Below, in pieces: positions 44,631-55,340 of a DNA stretch of 64,000 bases. Numbering within the stretch: the first letter of the stretch is position 1; every line of letters begins with the position of its first letter. The notes under the pieces are model-generated. The model had not been told where the DNA came from, ran no database searches, and saw nothing but the letters and a program-made list of their open reading frames with translations. Source of the stretch: Lingula anatina. Taxonomy: Eukaryota > Brachiopoda > Lingulata > Lingulida > Lingulidae. Where the stretch lies: contig NW_019774692.1 of assembly GCF_001039355.2 (NCBI RefSeq), positions 342,987 to 406,986 of the forward strand, in the 5' to 3' direction. The position numbers were made by a program, and so were the translations under genes.

Positions 44631-45253
44631 GTTATTTGTAAAATTAAAAACAAAATATTTATAAAAAATAATCATTTTGTTTTTTTTTCTTTTGTAAAAG
44701 TTAATTTTTTAATAATTTTTTTTTGTTCTTCAATTCTAAAATTATTTTCTTGTACTGCTGTTTCTAATTGAAAATCTTTTATTAAAAAATCATCAATTTT
44801 TTCTGCTTTATCTTTAATTTTTTCTTTTTCAATTTGAATATTTTTAAATTTATTTAATAATTCTTTTTCTTTTATTTTTATTAAATTTAAATTATTTAAT
44901 ACAAAAATTTCATTTTCTAATTTAGGAATATAATCATCAATTTTTGAATTTTTAGTTATTTTTATTTCTTTAATTTTTTCATTTTGTTTTTCTATTTTTG
45001 ATAAAATTAATTTTAATTTTTCTAATTTTTGTTCTTCTTCAATTCTTGAAATTGATTTTGGATTTAAAAAAGCATTTTCAGAAATTAATAATTTTTCTTG
45101 AAATATTTTTTTATCAATTTTTTCAATTAATGATTTTAATTTTTCAATTTGTTCTTTATTTTCTTCTTTATGTTTTAAAAAAACAATATCTTTTTCAATT
45201 TGATTTCTTAATTTTTGGTATTTTTTGATTCTTGTATTTGTTTTAATTGTCAT
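44597..45253 (-). CDS. Coiled-coil protein with C-terminal membrane anchor
   Basis: A 218-residue protein. The first 190 residues are Lys/Glu-rich coiled coil with no known domain. The reading frame passes a UGA (Trp) at 44672-44674 and then encodes a hydrophobic tail, LFFINILFLILQITCLIIMF, ending in KK. Under the standard code the tail would be lost. The tail overlaps the start region of the cmk-der gene. A tail-anchored topology is likely; function is unknown. Confidence 0.6.
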
Positions 45254-45875
45254 AAAATTTTATATTTTTAAGTTTATTTTTTATTAATATTGTTGTTAAA
45301 AAGATAATAAAATATTTTATTAAAGCAACAATAAAAACTATTTGTAATCACATAATTATTTTAATATATTCTTTGTTATTAAAATCAAGTATTAATTTAA
45401 AAATATTATTACTATTTGATTCTATAAATAAAAATATCATAAAATGATAATATATTATTCTTATTAACATTGTCGTTAAAATTGAAAAAAATAAAAAAAA
45501 TATATTTTTAAAAAAATGTTGTTTTTTATCTAAAAATATTTTATAAAAAATAAATATAAATAAAATAATTAAAAAATTACAAATACTTTCAATAAAAAAT
45601 GTTGATAAATAATGTCCATGTAAAAGTGAATCTAAAAATGGTATTAATGTTGATGCAATTAAAATAATTTTAATATTAATTATTCCAATTAATGAAAAAA
45701 GAATAATGATTCCAAATTCTATTTTTTCTAATTCTATTCCATGTACAGAAAATGGTATATGAAACATATTTAAAAATAATGAAATTGCAATAATTATTGA
45801 TGTAAAAATAATATTTTTAATTTTAAAATTTATTTTTTTATGAAAACAAATATTTTGTTTTTTTGTTTTATTCAT
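45243..45875 (-). CDS. ECF-transporter S-component-like membrane protein
   Basis: A 210-residue protein with about five or six transmembrane helices. The pattern of a hydrophobic helix, HIPFSVHGIELEKIEFGI, then GHYLSTFFIESICNFLI is in keeping with ECF substrate-binding subunits. The substrate cannot be told from the sequence. The frame passes one UGA near the end (WLQIVF) and continues to 45243. The start at 45875 (MNKTKKQN) is the first that removes a non-conserved extension. It overlaps the preceding coiled-coil gene by 11 bases. Confidence 0.5.
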
Positions 45876-45904
45876 TTGTTTATTTATTATATAATTTATA
45901 AGAT

Positions 45905-46456
45905 ATGAAAAATTATGAAATTGTAATTGAAATCCCAAAAGATTCAAGTATTAAATATGAATTTGATCATAAAAGTGGTCAATTAGTTGTAGATCGTTTT
46001 TTGTTTGGTTCAAATGTTTATCCAGGAAATTATGGATATATTCCAAATACATTAGAACTTGATGGAGATCCTGTAGATGTTTTAGTTGTATGTTCAAAAC
46101 CTGTTTTACCAGGTTCAATCATGTCTGTAAGACTTATTGGTGCATTGAAAATGATAGATAATGGAGATAGGGATACAAAATTAATTGGTATTTTTGATAA
46201 AGATATTGAAAATTCAGACATTAAAAGTTATAAAGATTTAAATATAAATATTAAAAATAAAATTGTTGATTTTTTTAAAAATTATAAAAATTTAGAAAAT
46301 AAAATTACACAAATTGGCAATTGAGTTTCAAAAGAAGAAGCAAATGATATAGTATTAAAAGCTTTTAAAAGATTTGAAAAAAATAAAGATTTAATACATT
46401 TAGGTAAAACAAAAGAATTAAAAAAAATTTTAGATAAAGAAGCAAATAAAGAATAA
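45905..46456 (+). CDS. ppa: Inorganic pyrophosphatase
   Basis: A 183-residue soluble enzyme that splits pyrophosphate from biosynthetic reactions. The signature DGDPVDVLV (about residues 58-66) carries the metal-binding Asp residues. PGNYGYIPNT and GDRDTKLIGI are further conserved segments. It is monocistronic between two minus-strand genes and ends just before the converging RNase J gene. Confidence 0.96.
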
Positions 46457-46460
46457 TTTT

Positions 46461-48116
46461 TTATTTTTCAATTATTATTGGATAAATAATAGGATTTAAT
46501 TTTTTTTCTTTAAAAATGATTGTTGATATATTATCAATTATAATTTTTGTAAGATTTTCTTTTGAATATTTTTTTTTATTAAAATATTTACTAATTACTG
46601 TTTCAGTATTATCAATTACATTTTTTTTAAGTTTTGGTTCATTTCAAAAATAAAAATTTCCTTTTGTTTCTAAATTAGAAATATTTAATAATTTGTTATT
46701 TTTTAAATCAATTAAAATTAATATTGCCAAAATACCATGTTTTGACATTATTTGTCTTTCTCTTAATATTTCTAATGAACAAACATCATTTATGTTACGA
46801 CCAATAAAAATTGGATTTACTTCTATTGAATGACCAAGTTTTATTTTGTTATTTTTCATTAATAATTGATCACCATTTTTTAAAATAAAAATATTTTTTT
46901 TTGGAATTCCAGTTGACTGTGCTGTTAAACCATGAATTTTTAACATTCTATATTCTCCATGCATAGGCATAAAATATTTTGGTTGTAATAATGAAATCAT
47001 TAATTTTTGCTCATATTGTCTTGCATGTCCAGAAGTATGTAGTTCTTTTGATTTAGAACTTATTTCTACTTTTATATTTTGTTTTTTTAATTTATTAATT
47101 ATAAATTCAACACTATAACGATTTCCAGGAATTGGTTTTGATGAAAAAACAACCATATTATTTTCAGAATCTTTAATTATAGGGTGTTCATTATATGCAA
47201 TTTTTGTTATTCCTGAATTAATTTCACCTTGTGAACCAGTACATAAAACAATTATTTCTTCTGGTTTAAATTTATAAATATTTTCAAGTTCAACAAAAAG
47301 ATTTTGATCAAGAGTTAAATATTTCCTTTTTTTTACAATTTCAATAATATTATCAATTGATCTTCCAGATATTGCAATTTTTCTACCTATTTTTTGAGCA
47401 CTTAAAATTATTTGATAAATTCTATCAACATTTGAAGCAAAAGTTGTTACTAAAATTCTTTTTTTTGATTTTAAAAATAAATTATTTAAATTTTCTATAA
47501 TTTTTGTTTCAGTTAATGTATAACCTTCTAATTCTGAATTTGTTGAATCTGAAAGTAAAAGTGTTACACCTTCTTTTCTAATTTCACTAATTTTTTGAAA
47601 TCCAGATTTATTACCTAATGGAGTAAGATCAAATTTAAAATCACCAGTAGTTACAACATTTCCATTTGGTGTTTTAATAAAAATACCAAATGAATTTGGT
47701 ATTGAATGTGTAACATTAAAAAAAGATAATTCAAAATGATTGAATTTAAAAGTTGAATTTTCATTATATTCAATTATGTTTGCTTTTAATTTTTTGTCTT
47801 TTAATTTTAATTTAATTAAATCACTTGCAAGTTTAGGAGCAAAAATTTTATCAATATTTATTTTATTTAAAAGATATGGTATTCCACCAATATGATCTTC
47901 ATGACCATGTGTTATAAAAATTCCTATAATTTTATTTTTATTTTTTTCTAAATAAGCATAATCAGGAATAATTGCATTAACTCCTAACATTGATTTTTTA
48001 GGAAATTTAAGTCCAACATCAATAATTATAATTTCGTTATCATGTTCAATACAATATGTATTTTTACCTACTTCTTCAAGTCCACCTAAAGCAAATATTT
48101 TTGTTGTTTTTATCAT
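46461..48116 (-). CDS. rnj: Ribonuclease J
   Basis: A 551-residue metallo-beta-lactamase/beta-CASP enzyme with exo- and endonuclease activity on mRNA and rRNA. HGHEDHIGGI (about residues 70-79) is the zinc motif; TTGDFKFD, LLSDSTNSE, and TSGHARQYEQK and FMPMHGEYRML are the further beta-CASP motifs. The C-terminal 60 residues need UGA as Trp and were missed in the standard-code frame. Length fits RNase J1. A single RNase J cannot be assigned as J1 or J2. Confidence 0.95.
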
Positions 48117-48269
48117 ATTTTAAATTTTTTGTATAAATAAAAAATTAATTAAGTTTAATTTTTATAATTTTGTTATTATATTTGAAATGTTAATTAATTA
48201 TATAACAATAATCAAATATTTTATAAGATAATATAAATAATTATTTATTTTAATATATCACATAATATT
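48117..48269. promoter_or_regulatory. Divergent promoter region between rnj and rsmD-gmk
   Basis: About 150 bases between two divergent start codons. Several TATAAT-like boxes occur on both strands (for example TTGAAA at about 48182, and AT-rich decamers after it), but none stands out. No conserved RNA element is seen. Confidence 0.3.
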
Positions 48270-49424
48270 ATGAGAATTTTGGCAGGAAAGTATAAATTTA
48301 AAAAAATTAATGTTGCCAAAGATATAAATTTTAGTCCAATTTCTTCATTTTTAAAAAGTAATATATTTAATATTTTACAAAATAAAATTGATTTTAATAA
48401 TTTAGTTGTTGTAGATTTATTTGCAGGTACTGGAAATCTTGGATTAGAAACACTTTCAAGAGGTGCAAAATATGTTTATTTTAATGATATTAACAATTTA
48501 AATTGTAAAAGAATTAAAGAATTGTTATATTCACTAAAAGATAAAAAAAGTGAAGTTAATAATTTAAATTATTTACAATTTTTAGTTAAATTAAAACAAT
48601 TAAATAAAAAAGTAGATTTAATTTTTGTAGATCCACCATATAAAGAACAAAAAATGCTTTTTACATCTTTACAAATTTTAAATGATGAAGATATTTTAAA
48701 TGAAAATGGTTTTATTGTTTTTACTTCACCATTAAAAAAAACTTTTGAAAAATTTGATAAATTAGAATTATTTTTAGAAAAAAAATATGGTAAAAATTTT
48801 ATTTATTTTTTAAAATATAAAAAAAATAAAACTTTAACAATTCAAGATGAACTTAAAGATTCTAAAATTTTAATTATTTCTGGACCAAGTGGTGTTGGTA
48901 AAAAACAAATTATTAAAAATTTAATTAATGATAAAGATTTAAATTTAGCTTTTTCAATTTCAACAACTACAAGAAAAATAAGAAATGATGAAATTAATGG
49001 AAAAGACTATGAATTTATAAAAGAAAGTGAATTTGAAAAAAAAATAAATTCTAATGATTTTATTGAATATGCTAAATTTGTTGATAATTATTATGGAACA
49101 TCAAAAGCAAAAATTAAAGAATTAGTAAATAAAAATAAAAATATTTTACTTGAAATTGAAATTATTGGTGCTTTAAAAATAAAAAAACAAATTCCAAATG
49201 CAATTTGAATTTTTATTTTTCCTCCAAATATTGAAGAATTAGAAAAAAGATTAAAAAAAAGAGGAACAGAATCTAAAGAACAATTAGAAAAAAGATTGAA
49301 AAAAGCATTAAAAGAATTAAATTTTATTAGTTCAAACAATCAATGTGATTTACTTGTATTTAATAATACAATAGATAAAGCAACAAAAGAAATAAAAAAC
49401 TATTTAAAAAAAATAATAAAATAA
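48270..49424 (+). CDS. Fused 16S rRNA methyltransferase RsmD and guanylate kinase
   Basis: One 384-residue open frame joins two enzymes. Residues about 1-190 are RsmD: MRILAGKYKFKKI, VVDLFAGTGNLGLETLSRGA (SAM loop) and FVDPPYKEQK (the D/N-PPY catalytic motif for N2-methylation of G966). From about residue 200 comes Gmk: IISGPSGVGKKQIIKN (P-loop), FSISTTTRKIRNDEINGKDYEF, FIEYAKFVDNYYGTSK. The Gmk half runs to the end with the usual lid and FNNTIDKATKEI. There is no stop or start between them. The prpC gene begins on the last base of the stop. Confidence 0.88.
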
Positions 49425-50146
49425 TGAAAATTAAAATTGCAACAAAAAGTGTAATAGGAAAAATAAAAAATATAAATCAAGATTCATTTGTTGTTGAATA
49501 TAACAAATACAATCAAATTTTATTTGCAATTGCAGATGGTGTAGGTTCATATAAAAAATCACAGTTTGCATCTAAAATTTCATGTGATACTGTTAAAGAA
49601 GCATTTAAAAATAAAAATTTTGCTGAACTTTCTGATAGACAAATTAATGAATGAGGTGATATTCTTATAAAAATTGTTATAAAAAATAGATTGATAAGTT
49701 TAAAAACACAAATTGCTACAACATTAACATTTGTAATTTTAGTTAAAGATAATTTTTATGTTTTTCATGTTGGAAATACAAGATTTTATCAATTAAAATC
49801 AAATAAAACTTTATTTTCTAAAAAATTATTTCAAATAACAAATGATCATGATATTAGAACAGATAAAGATCAAATCTTTTCTTTTGTAAAAGAAAAAAAG
49901 TTTTTAAGTAATTCAGTTTCAAACTCATCAAATTGTTATGTTGATTTTTATAAATTAAATGTTTTAAAAGGACAATATATATTAACAAGTGATGGTGTAC
50001 ATAGTTTTTTAAAAAATAGAGAATTAAAAAAATTATTAGATAATGATAAATTATCATTAAATGCAAAAGTAGATTTAATTTATGAAAATGCAGTATTTAA
50101 TGGTTCATTAGATGATATTACAATAATTTTATTTGAGATAAACTAA
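49424..50146 (+). CDS. prpC: PP2C-type Ser/Thr phosphatase (PrpC/Stp)
   Basis: A 240-residue metal-dependent phosphatase. NQDSFVVE, FAIADGVGSYKK, HVGNTRFYQL, ILTSDGVHSF and LDDITIILFEI are the PP2C motifs with the metal-binding Asp residues. In Firmicutes this enzyme reverses the action of the adjacent PrkC-like kinase. It starts on the last base of the upstream stop (TAATG) and is followed by the kinase after 8 bases. Confidence 0.93.
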
Positions 50147-50154
50147 AATTAATA

Positions 50155-51180
50155 ATGGATACAAATATAGGGAAAATAGTAAAAGATAGATATGAAATTT
50201 TAAAAAAAATTTCAGTTGGTGGTACATCATTTGTATATTTAGTATTTGATCAAATACTAAATAGAAAATGTGTTTTAAAAATATTATTTAAAAATATTTT
50301 TTCAAATCAAAAAAAAGAAGATTTTTTTAAAAATGAAATTAAAATAACAGCTAAATTAAAACATAAAAATATTGCAAAATTATATGATTATTTTAAATTT
50401 AACAATTTATGATGTTTAGTTCTTGAATATGTTGATGGAATAACATTAAGAGAATATTTAGGGAAAGAAAATACATTAAATGAAACAAAAATTGTACAAA
50501 TTTTTGGTCAAATTTTAGATACATTAAGTTATACATTAAGACAACATATAATTCATAGAGATATAAAACCAGAAAATATAATGATTTTAAATAAAAAGAA
50601 AATTAAAATATTAGATTTTGGAATTGCTTTTGATAAATATTTTGATTTTAAATTAGAAAATACTAAAGCAGCTGGTAGTTTAAAATATATTTCACCTGAA
50701 GTAATTGCTGGTAAAAAAGCAACAATTAAATCAGATATTTATGCATTAGGATTAATGTTATATGAAGCTTTGGTAGGACAACATCCATTTTATAGCTTTA
50801 AATCAACAGATATGATTAAAAAACATTTATATCAAAGATTATTTAGAGTTAGAAAATTTGATAAATCAATTTCACAATTAATGGAAAATATCGTTGTTAA
50901 AGCAACAGCTAAAAATCCTGAAGAAAGATATCAAAACCCAGAAGAATTTAAATTAGATTTAGATAATGTTTTAAATACAAAATTTAATAATCCAAATCCA
51001 TTATTTTTAAAAAATGAAATTTATATAGGAACATTAAATAATGATTTTTTCTCTAAAAACTTATTAAATGAAAAACCACATTTTTGATTAACAAAAAAAT
51101 ATTTTTTTATTATATTTTCATTAAATTTAATTTTATTTTTTATTTTAATAATTTATTTATTAACACTTGTTACTAAATAA
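50155..51180 (+). CDS. prkC: Membrane-bound Ser/Thr protein kinase (PrkC-like)
   Basis: A 341-residue Hanks-type kinase. Gly-rich loop ISVGGTSFVY, catalytic HRDIKPENIM, DFGIAF for the metal, GSLKYISPE activation-loop end, and DIYALGLMLYEAL are present. One transmembrane helix is close to the C-terminus (about residues 315-338). No extracellular PASTA repeats follow, so a cell-wall sensor is missing, as expected in a wall-less cell. It ends the core gene block; the accessory region starts after it. Confidence 0.94.
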
Positions 51181-51610
51181 AGAATAAATTAATATTAAAA
51201 TATATTTGACGTTTTTGAACTATTGCATTTAGTAATGGCCTGAAATTTTTTATTGCATCAAAATTTTTAACATTAGTTTTTGAATTTTTAACATTAGTTT
51301 TTGAGTTATTGCATTTAGTAATGGTCTGAAACTTAATGAAAATTTGTTTGGATTACTAATTAGTATATTGATTACATAAAAAAATTAATCACTCAAAAAT
51401 AGAATATAAAAAACAAGATACAATAGATAATGTAAAATTAAATATATCAACTAATGGAATTTAGAACTTTTGAAGTGTATTCAAAAAAGGCATTAAAGAT
51501 TCTTATATTGGATTGAGTAAAAAATGGATATAAAGCTACATAAATGAGTTTGTGTTCAGACAAAACAAAAAAGAAAAAATTATATTTAAAGAATTGTTAG
51601 AGAGAATATA
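51181..51610. other. Repeat-bearing spacer with gene remnants
   Basis: A 430-base gap. Its first part holds the direct repeats described at 51212-51331. The rest (about 51400-51600) has short, broken frames, one reading FEVYSKKALKILILDWVKNGYKAT on the plus strand, that look like gene debris. No RNA gene is recognised. This is where the core genome changes to the defence region. Confidence 0.5.
51212..51331 (+). repeat. Nested direct repeats upstream of the nuclease-methylase gene
   Basis: A 34-base element (core ATTGCATTTAGTAATGG) occurs at 51212-51245 and 51298-51331 with two or three changes. Between them a 21-base unit (ATTTTTAACATTAGTTTTTGA) is tandemly repeated at 51263-51283 and 51284-51304. 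Such spaced pairs could bind a regulator or mark a recombination site. Confidence 0.75.
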
Positions 51611-53341
51611 ATGAAAAGAAAAGCAATAATAAACAAAGTTGGCTATGATTTTCATAAAGAAAACATAGAAAATGGAGAATTTTCATATTCAAAAGTTTTA
51701 GGGCAACAAATAAAAAATAAAAAACATAAATTTTTAGACCTAAGATTCGAAGAGTCTGGTTATTCAATTTTGATTGAAACAAAATTTCGTAGAAAATTAT
51801 TTTCGGAAGAAGATATTAATCAGCTTATGGTATATGTTTCTCATGAAAAAAAATATAAACCAAAAAATAAAATAATAGCAATTTTACATGATACTGAAAC
51901 TGAAATTACAAAAGTTTGAAAAGATGATGAGGAATTGGAAAGTGAAATTACAATTAATCCATTCTCTTACTATGTTGATTTATATGAAAAAAGAATTAAT
52001 AATAGATCAGCAGTTCTTAAAGCAACAAATTCTTTGAATATATTAATGAATAAATTTGGCATTAAGGAGAGGTGAAGATCTCAATTTATGGGTAGTATTT
52101 TGGTTGCTGTTAATAATGGGCTTGAATATAATGGTTATTTGAAGTCATCAGAACTACTTGAACGTATAAAAAAAATATTGGAATCAAAAATAGATTTTGA
52201 TGAAAACAAAAAAATTAAAACTGATATTTTAATTAAAATTATTAAAGAACAGGATATACAATCTTTAAAACCAAATGAAATCACTCAATTGTTGGAAATA
52301 GTTGATAAAAAATTAAAACCTTTTATAAATAGTAAAACTGATAAGGGAGAAGATTTATTAAATTTATTTTTCAATACATTTAATAAATATGTAGGAAAAA
52401 AAGATAAGAATCAGGCTTTCACACCCCCTCATATTACTGAATTCATGTGTTCAATAGTAAAGTTAAACAAAAATTCAAAAGTTCTAGACCCAACGTGCGG
52501 TTCAGGTTCATTTTTAGTTCAAGCTATGACTCAAATGTTAATTAAAGCAGGTAAAGATTTAAAAAAAAGAAAAAGTATAAAAACTAACCAATTATTTGGT
52601 ATAGAGAATGAAAAACAAGCATTTGGATTAGCAACAACAAACATGCTCATTCATGAAGATGGGAAATCTAATGTAGTTCTTGACTCTCTTTTTAACAGAA
52701 GGGATTGAATAAAAAAAAATAAAATAAATGTTGTTTTAATGAATCCACCTTTCAATGGAAAAAAAATGCCTAAAGACTGTCCAACAACAAAAAATGGAGT
52801 TGATGCCACAAAAGGATTATATTTCGTGGAACAAACTGCAAATTTTGTTAACAATGGTATGCTTGCAACTATTCTACCATTACAATGTGCCATCGGATCA
52901 GATTCAAAAGTTGAATTATATAAAAAAAAAATGCTTGAAAATCATACTTTAAAGGCAGTATTTACATTACCTGATGATATTTTTCATCCTGGAGCAAATG
53001 TAAATTCTTGCATAATGTTATTTGAACTAGGTATCCCCCATGATAGTTCTAAAAATACTTTTTTTGGGTACTATAAAAATGATGGTTTTAGAAAGAAAAA
53101 AAACTTAGGAAGAATAGAAAAATTTAGTTGAAAAATCACTAAAGATAAGTGAATTCAAACATATGACAATCTTGATGAGAAACCAAATTTTAGTGTTAAA
53201 AGAAAAGTAGGTTATAAAGATGAATGATTGGCCGAGGCTTATATGGATACTGATTACTCCAAACTTAATAAAGATTCTTTTAGAGAGACATATAGAAATT
53301 TTGTATCATATTTAATAAAAACTGGAGATTATGATGATTAA
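51611..53341 (+). CDS. Fused restriction nuclease and N6-adenine DNA methyltransferase
   Basis: A 576-residue protein. The N-terminus has a PD-(D/E)XK core: D43 in FLDLRFEES, then E56-x-K58 in ILIETKFR, then Q71...Y75 (QLMVY), the QxxxY motif seen in restriction and RecB-type nucleases. The rest is a type I-like N6-adenine methylase: QAFTPPHITEFM, LDPTCGSGSFLVQA (SAM loop, about residue 292) and VLMNPPFNGK (catalytic NPPF, about residue 378). This arrangement resembles type IIB/IIG systems such as BcgI. The next gene is a specificity subunit that overlaps its end. Codon use is less AT-biased than in neighbours, which points to recent transfer from another UGA-Trp organism. Confidence 0.78.
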
Positions 53342-53855
53342 AGGGATTGAAAAATGACAAAAATTTAAACTAGATGATATTTTTACTTTTGAGAAGGGAA
53401 AGTGTTCTAATGCTCCGGATTTGGAAGAAGGTAAGGATGTTGTTTATGTTGGTGCAAAGAAATCAGAGAATGGATTTATGAAATTAGTTGCATATAATGA
53501 AAAATTAATTTCTAAAGGAAATGCAATTTCATTTATATGTCAAGGTGCTGGAAGTAATGGTTTTCAAAATTATTTTGAAAAAGAAACTATTCAAACAACA
53601 TCTAATACATTAGGGTATAACAAAAATTTAAATAAGTACAATGCATTATTTTTAGTAACAATATTGGATTTAGAAAGACCTAAATGGTCATTCGGTAGAG
53701 GTAGAGCTACCAAGTTAGCAGAAACTATAATACTGTTGCCAGCAAAAGATAATAATCCAGATTGAGAATATATGGAAAATTTTATTAAAGATGTTATTGT
53801 TGATGAGAATAAATTCATAAAAGGTATAATACACATAAAACACAATAAGAATTAA
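53331..53855 (+). CDS. Single-domain DNA specificity subunit (HsdS-like)
   Basis: A 174-residue protein with one target-recognition domain. It begins WQKFKLDDIFTFEKGK and has FICQGAGSNGFQNYF and RGRATKLAETIILLPA, typical of HsdS-type domains, ending in PDWEYMENFIKDVI, which matches the central helix region. Type I HsdS proteins have two such domains; one domain would bind as a dimer to a symmetric bipartite site. It overlaps the upstream nuclease-methylase by 11 bases, so the pair is one system. Confidence 0.75.
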
Positions 53856-54156
53856 TCCCAAAATCCAAATGTATTTGAAAAATTATTAAAGAAATCTGTT
53901 AAAACTCAAAAGGATAAGAAAAAAGAATAAAAATAAGTGGTCTGTTCTTTTTTGATTTATTAAAATACCTTGAGTGAGGGGTTAATTACCAAGAAGAATT
54001 AACTAAATTAAGATGAATTGCACAAAATGAAACACATACATTATTTTCAAATTTATCATAAATAAAATTAGATGATAAATATTTAATAATAAAGAAATAA
54101 AAGAAGTTATTGAAATTAAGTAATATAAATTATTAATTTAACAAAAAAGAAAAAAA
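53856..54156. other. Spacer with debris of unidentified genes
   Basis: About 300 bases with no complete gene. One short plus frame ends near 54060 and reads DLLKYLEWGVNYQEEL then TKLRWIAQNETHTLF; a second frame (53860-53930) reads NPNVFEKLLKKSVKT before a stop. Both lack starts and look like ends of lost genes. The last 80 bases lead into the Fic-family gene. Confidence 0.45.
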
Positions 54157-54723
54157 ATGAATAATTTTTTGGATCAAAAAAAAATAATATGAAGTTTTAA
54201 TAAAGAAGAAGATTTAAAAATATTATTTTCTTTTAAAGATTTTGATATAAATAAAATAAAATTAAATTTAATTTTATTAGATTCTTTAAATGAAAAATTG
54301 GCAAATCTTTTTTATGAAAATGTTGTTTTAATTAATTTTAATTATTTAAAAAAGTTATTTGAAAAAGAGAAATTAAAAATAGGAAATGAAATTTATAAAA
54401 ATAGTTTAAAACATATGATTTTATCTATTTTTCAAAGATTTTTATATTCTAAAAATTTATCTACATTTGATTTTATTACACAAGTATTTTTAAGAATTTT
54501 AACAAAACATTATTTATTTAATGGAAATAAAAGACTTGCAATATTAACGCTTTATAGTTCTTTAATAATATTTGGATATAGATATAAAGAAGATAAAGAA
54601 AATAAACATTATCAAAAATGTCAAGATTTTGTTAAAAATTTTGAAAACAAAGATTGTTCTGATTTTAATTTAAAAGAATATAAAGAAGTTAAAAAATGAA
54701 TATTATCTATAATTATTTTTTAG
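54157..54723 (+). CDS. Fic/Doc-family protein
   Basis: A 188-residue protein. The Fic motif reads HYLFNGNKRLA (His, the acidic/Asn position, then G-N-K-R), closest to Doc, where K replaces G and the enzyme can phosphorylate targets. Helices before and after (FDFITQVFLRIL, YSSLIIFGYRY) fit the Fic fold. No Phd-type antitoxin gene lies beside it, and no inhibitory motif is obvious. The last 8 codons include a UGA Trp. It has its own terminator, so it is monocistronic. Confidence 0.65.
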
Positions 54724-54736
54724 ATAATTTTTTAAT
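54702..54736 (+). terminator. Terminator overlapping the end of the Fic-family gene
   Basis: ATTATCTA at 54702-54709 pairs with TAGATAAT at 54721-54728, followed by a T run. The stop codon lies in the stem. The whole element is repeated at 55308-55340. Confidence 0.6.
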
Positions 54737-54958
54737 TTTTATATTTTAAAGTTTGTAATATGTTTAAATTATCTAAATAAAGTATTAAAAAATCTTAAAA
54801 TTAAGTAATTTTGTTACTCATTAATATTAAACTATTAAAAAACATTTTTTTTATCTATATTAATTTAAAAGATTTATAATACAAGTAAATAATAATTTCA
54901 ATAAAAACAATTATAAAAATTGAATTATTATTTATAAGAATTAATAGGAGTATTTTAA
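54724..54958 (+). promoter_or_regulatory. Promoter and structured leader of a 33-codon gene
   Basis: After the terminator comes a TATAAT at 54875-54880. The leader then contains an imperfect inverted repeat of 15 pairs with one bulged T (54887-54902 with 54919-54933). It is not followed by a T run, so it is not a terminator. A good Shine-Dalgarno AGGAG at 54946-54950 stands 8 bases before the ATG. The strong ribosome site and the hairpin suggest control of translation. Confidence 0.5.
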
Positions 54959-55060
54959 ATGAAAAATTTTATTTTAAATAATCTTAATGGTCCATTAACA
55001 AGAGTTAAAGGACACGTTAGAAATGGAAAATGAATTAATCCATATTATAGAAAAAAATAA
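54959..55060 (+). CDS. 33-residue basic peptide
   Basis: A short gene with promoter, AGGAG ribosome site and terminator of its own. The peptide begins MKNFILNNLNGPLTRVKG and ends GHVRNGKWINPYYRKK, with one UGA Trp. The pattern GH-x-RNGK-x-x-x-PYYRKK resembles short motifs seen at ends of various secreted or phage-related proteins, but I cannot name a family. The well-formed expression signals argue that it is real. It could also be a leader peptide, but no downstream gene is in reach. Confidence 0.6.
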
Positions 55061-55099
55061 TAAAATAAACTAGTCTAAAAAATTTTATTTATTATTTTA

Positions 55100-55158
55100 A
55101 ATAAAAAAATCAATTAATTTTATTTTTTTGTTTTTAAAAAGTTAATTGATTTTTTGCA
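55100..55158 (+). terminator. Terminator of the 33-codon gene
   Basis: AAAAAATCAATTAA at 55104-55117 pairs with TTAATTGATTTTTT at 55142-55155 (14 bp), with a T-rich right flank. The loop is 24 bases. Symmetric flanks allow function on both strands. Confidence 0.7.
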
Positions 55159-55307
55159 TTTAAGTAATTATATAATATATTTTAAAATTTTTAAATAAAA
55201 AATATTAAAAACATATAAATTAAAAAATATTAATAAAAAAAATTTTTATATTAATTAATTTATTAAAAATTATAAAATTTTTGAAAAATAAAGATTAAAA
55301 AACAAAT

Positions 55308-55340
55308 ATTATCTATAATTATTTTTTAGATAATTTTTTT
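55308..55340 (-). repeat. Second copy of the Fic-gene terminator
   Basis: Over about 33 bases the sequence matches 54701-54733, including both arms of the hairpin. Here it would end a minus-strand frame (55319-55447). It may mark a duplication or a recombination point. Confidence 0.6.

Noticed and set aside
44454-44675. Start of cmk-der at the ATG at 44675
   Set aside because: It would add 15 hydrophobic, non-conserved residues before the kinase P-loop and overlap the upstream gene by 79 bases; the ATG at 44630 fits better, though the longer form cannot be excluded.
39258-48116. Plus-strand frames opposite rny, recA, der and rnj
   Set aside because: They are shadows of well-identified minus-strand genes, with no motifs and poor composition.
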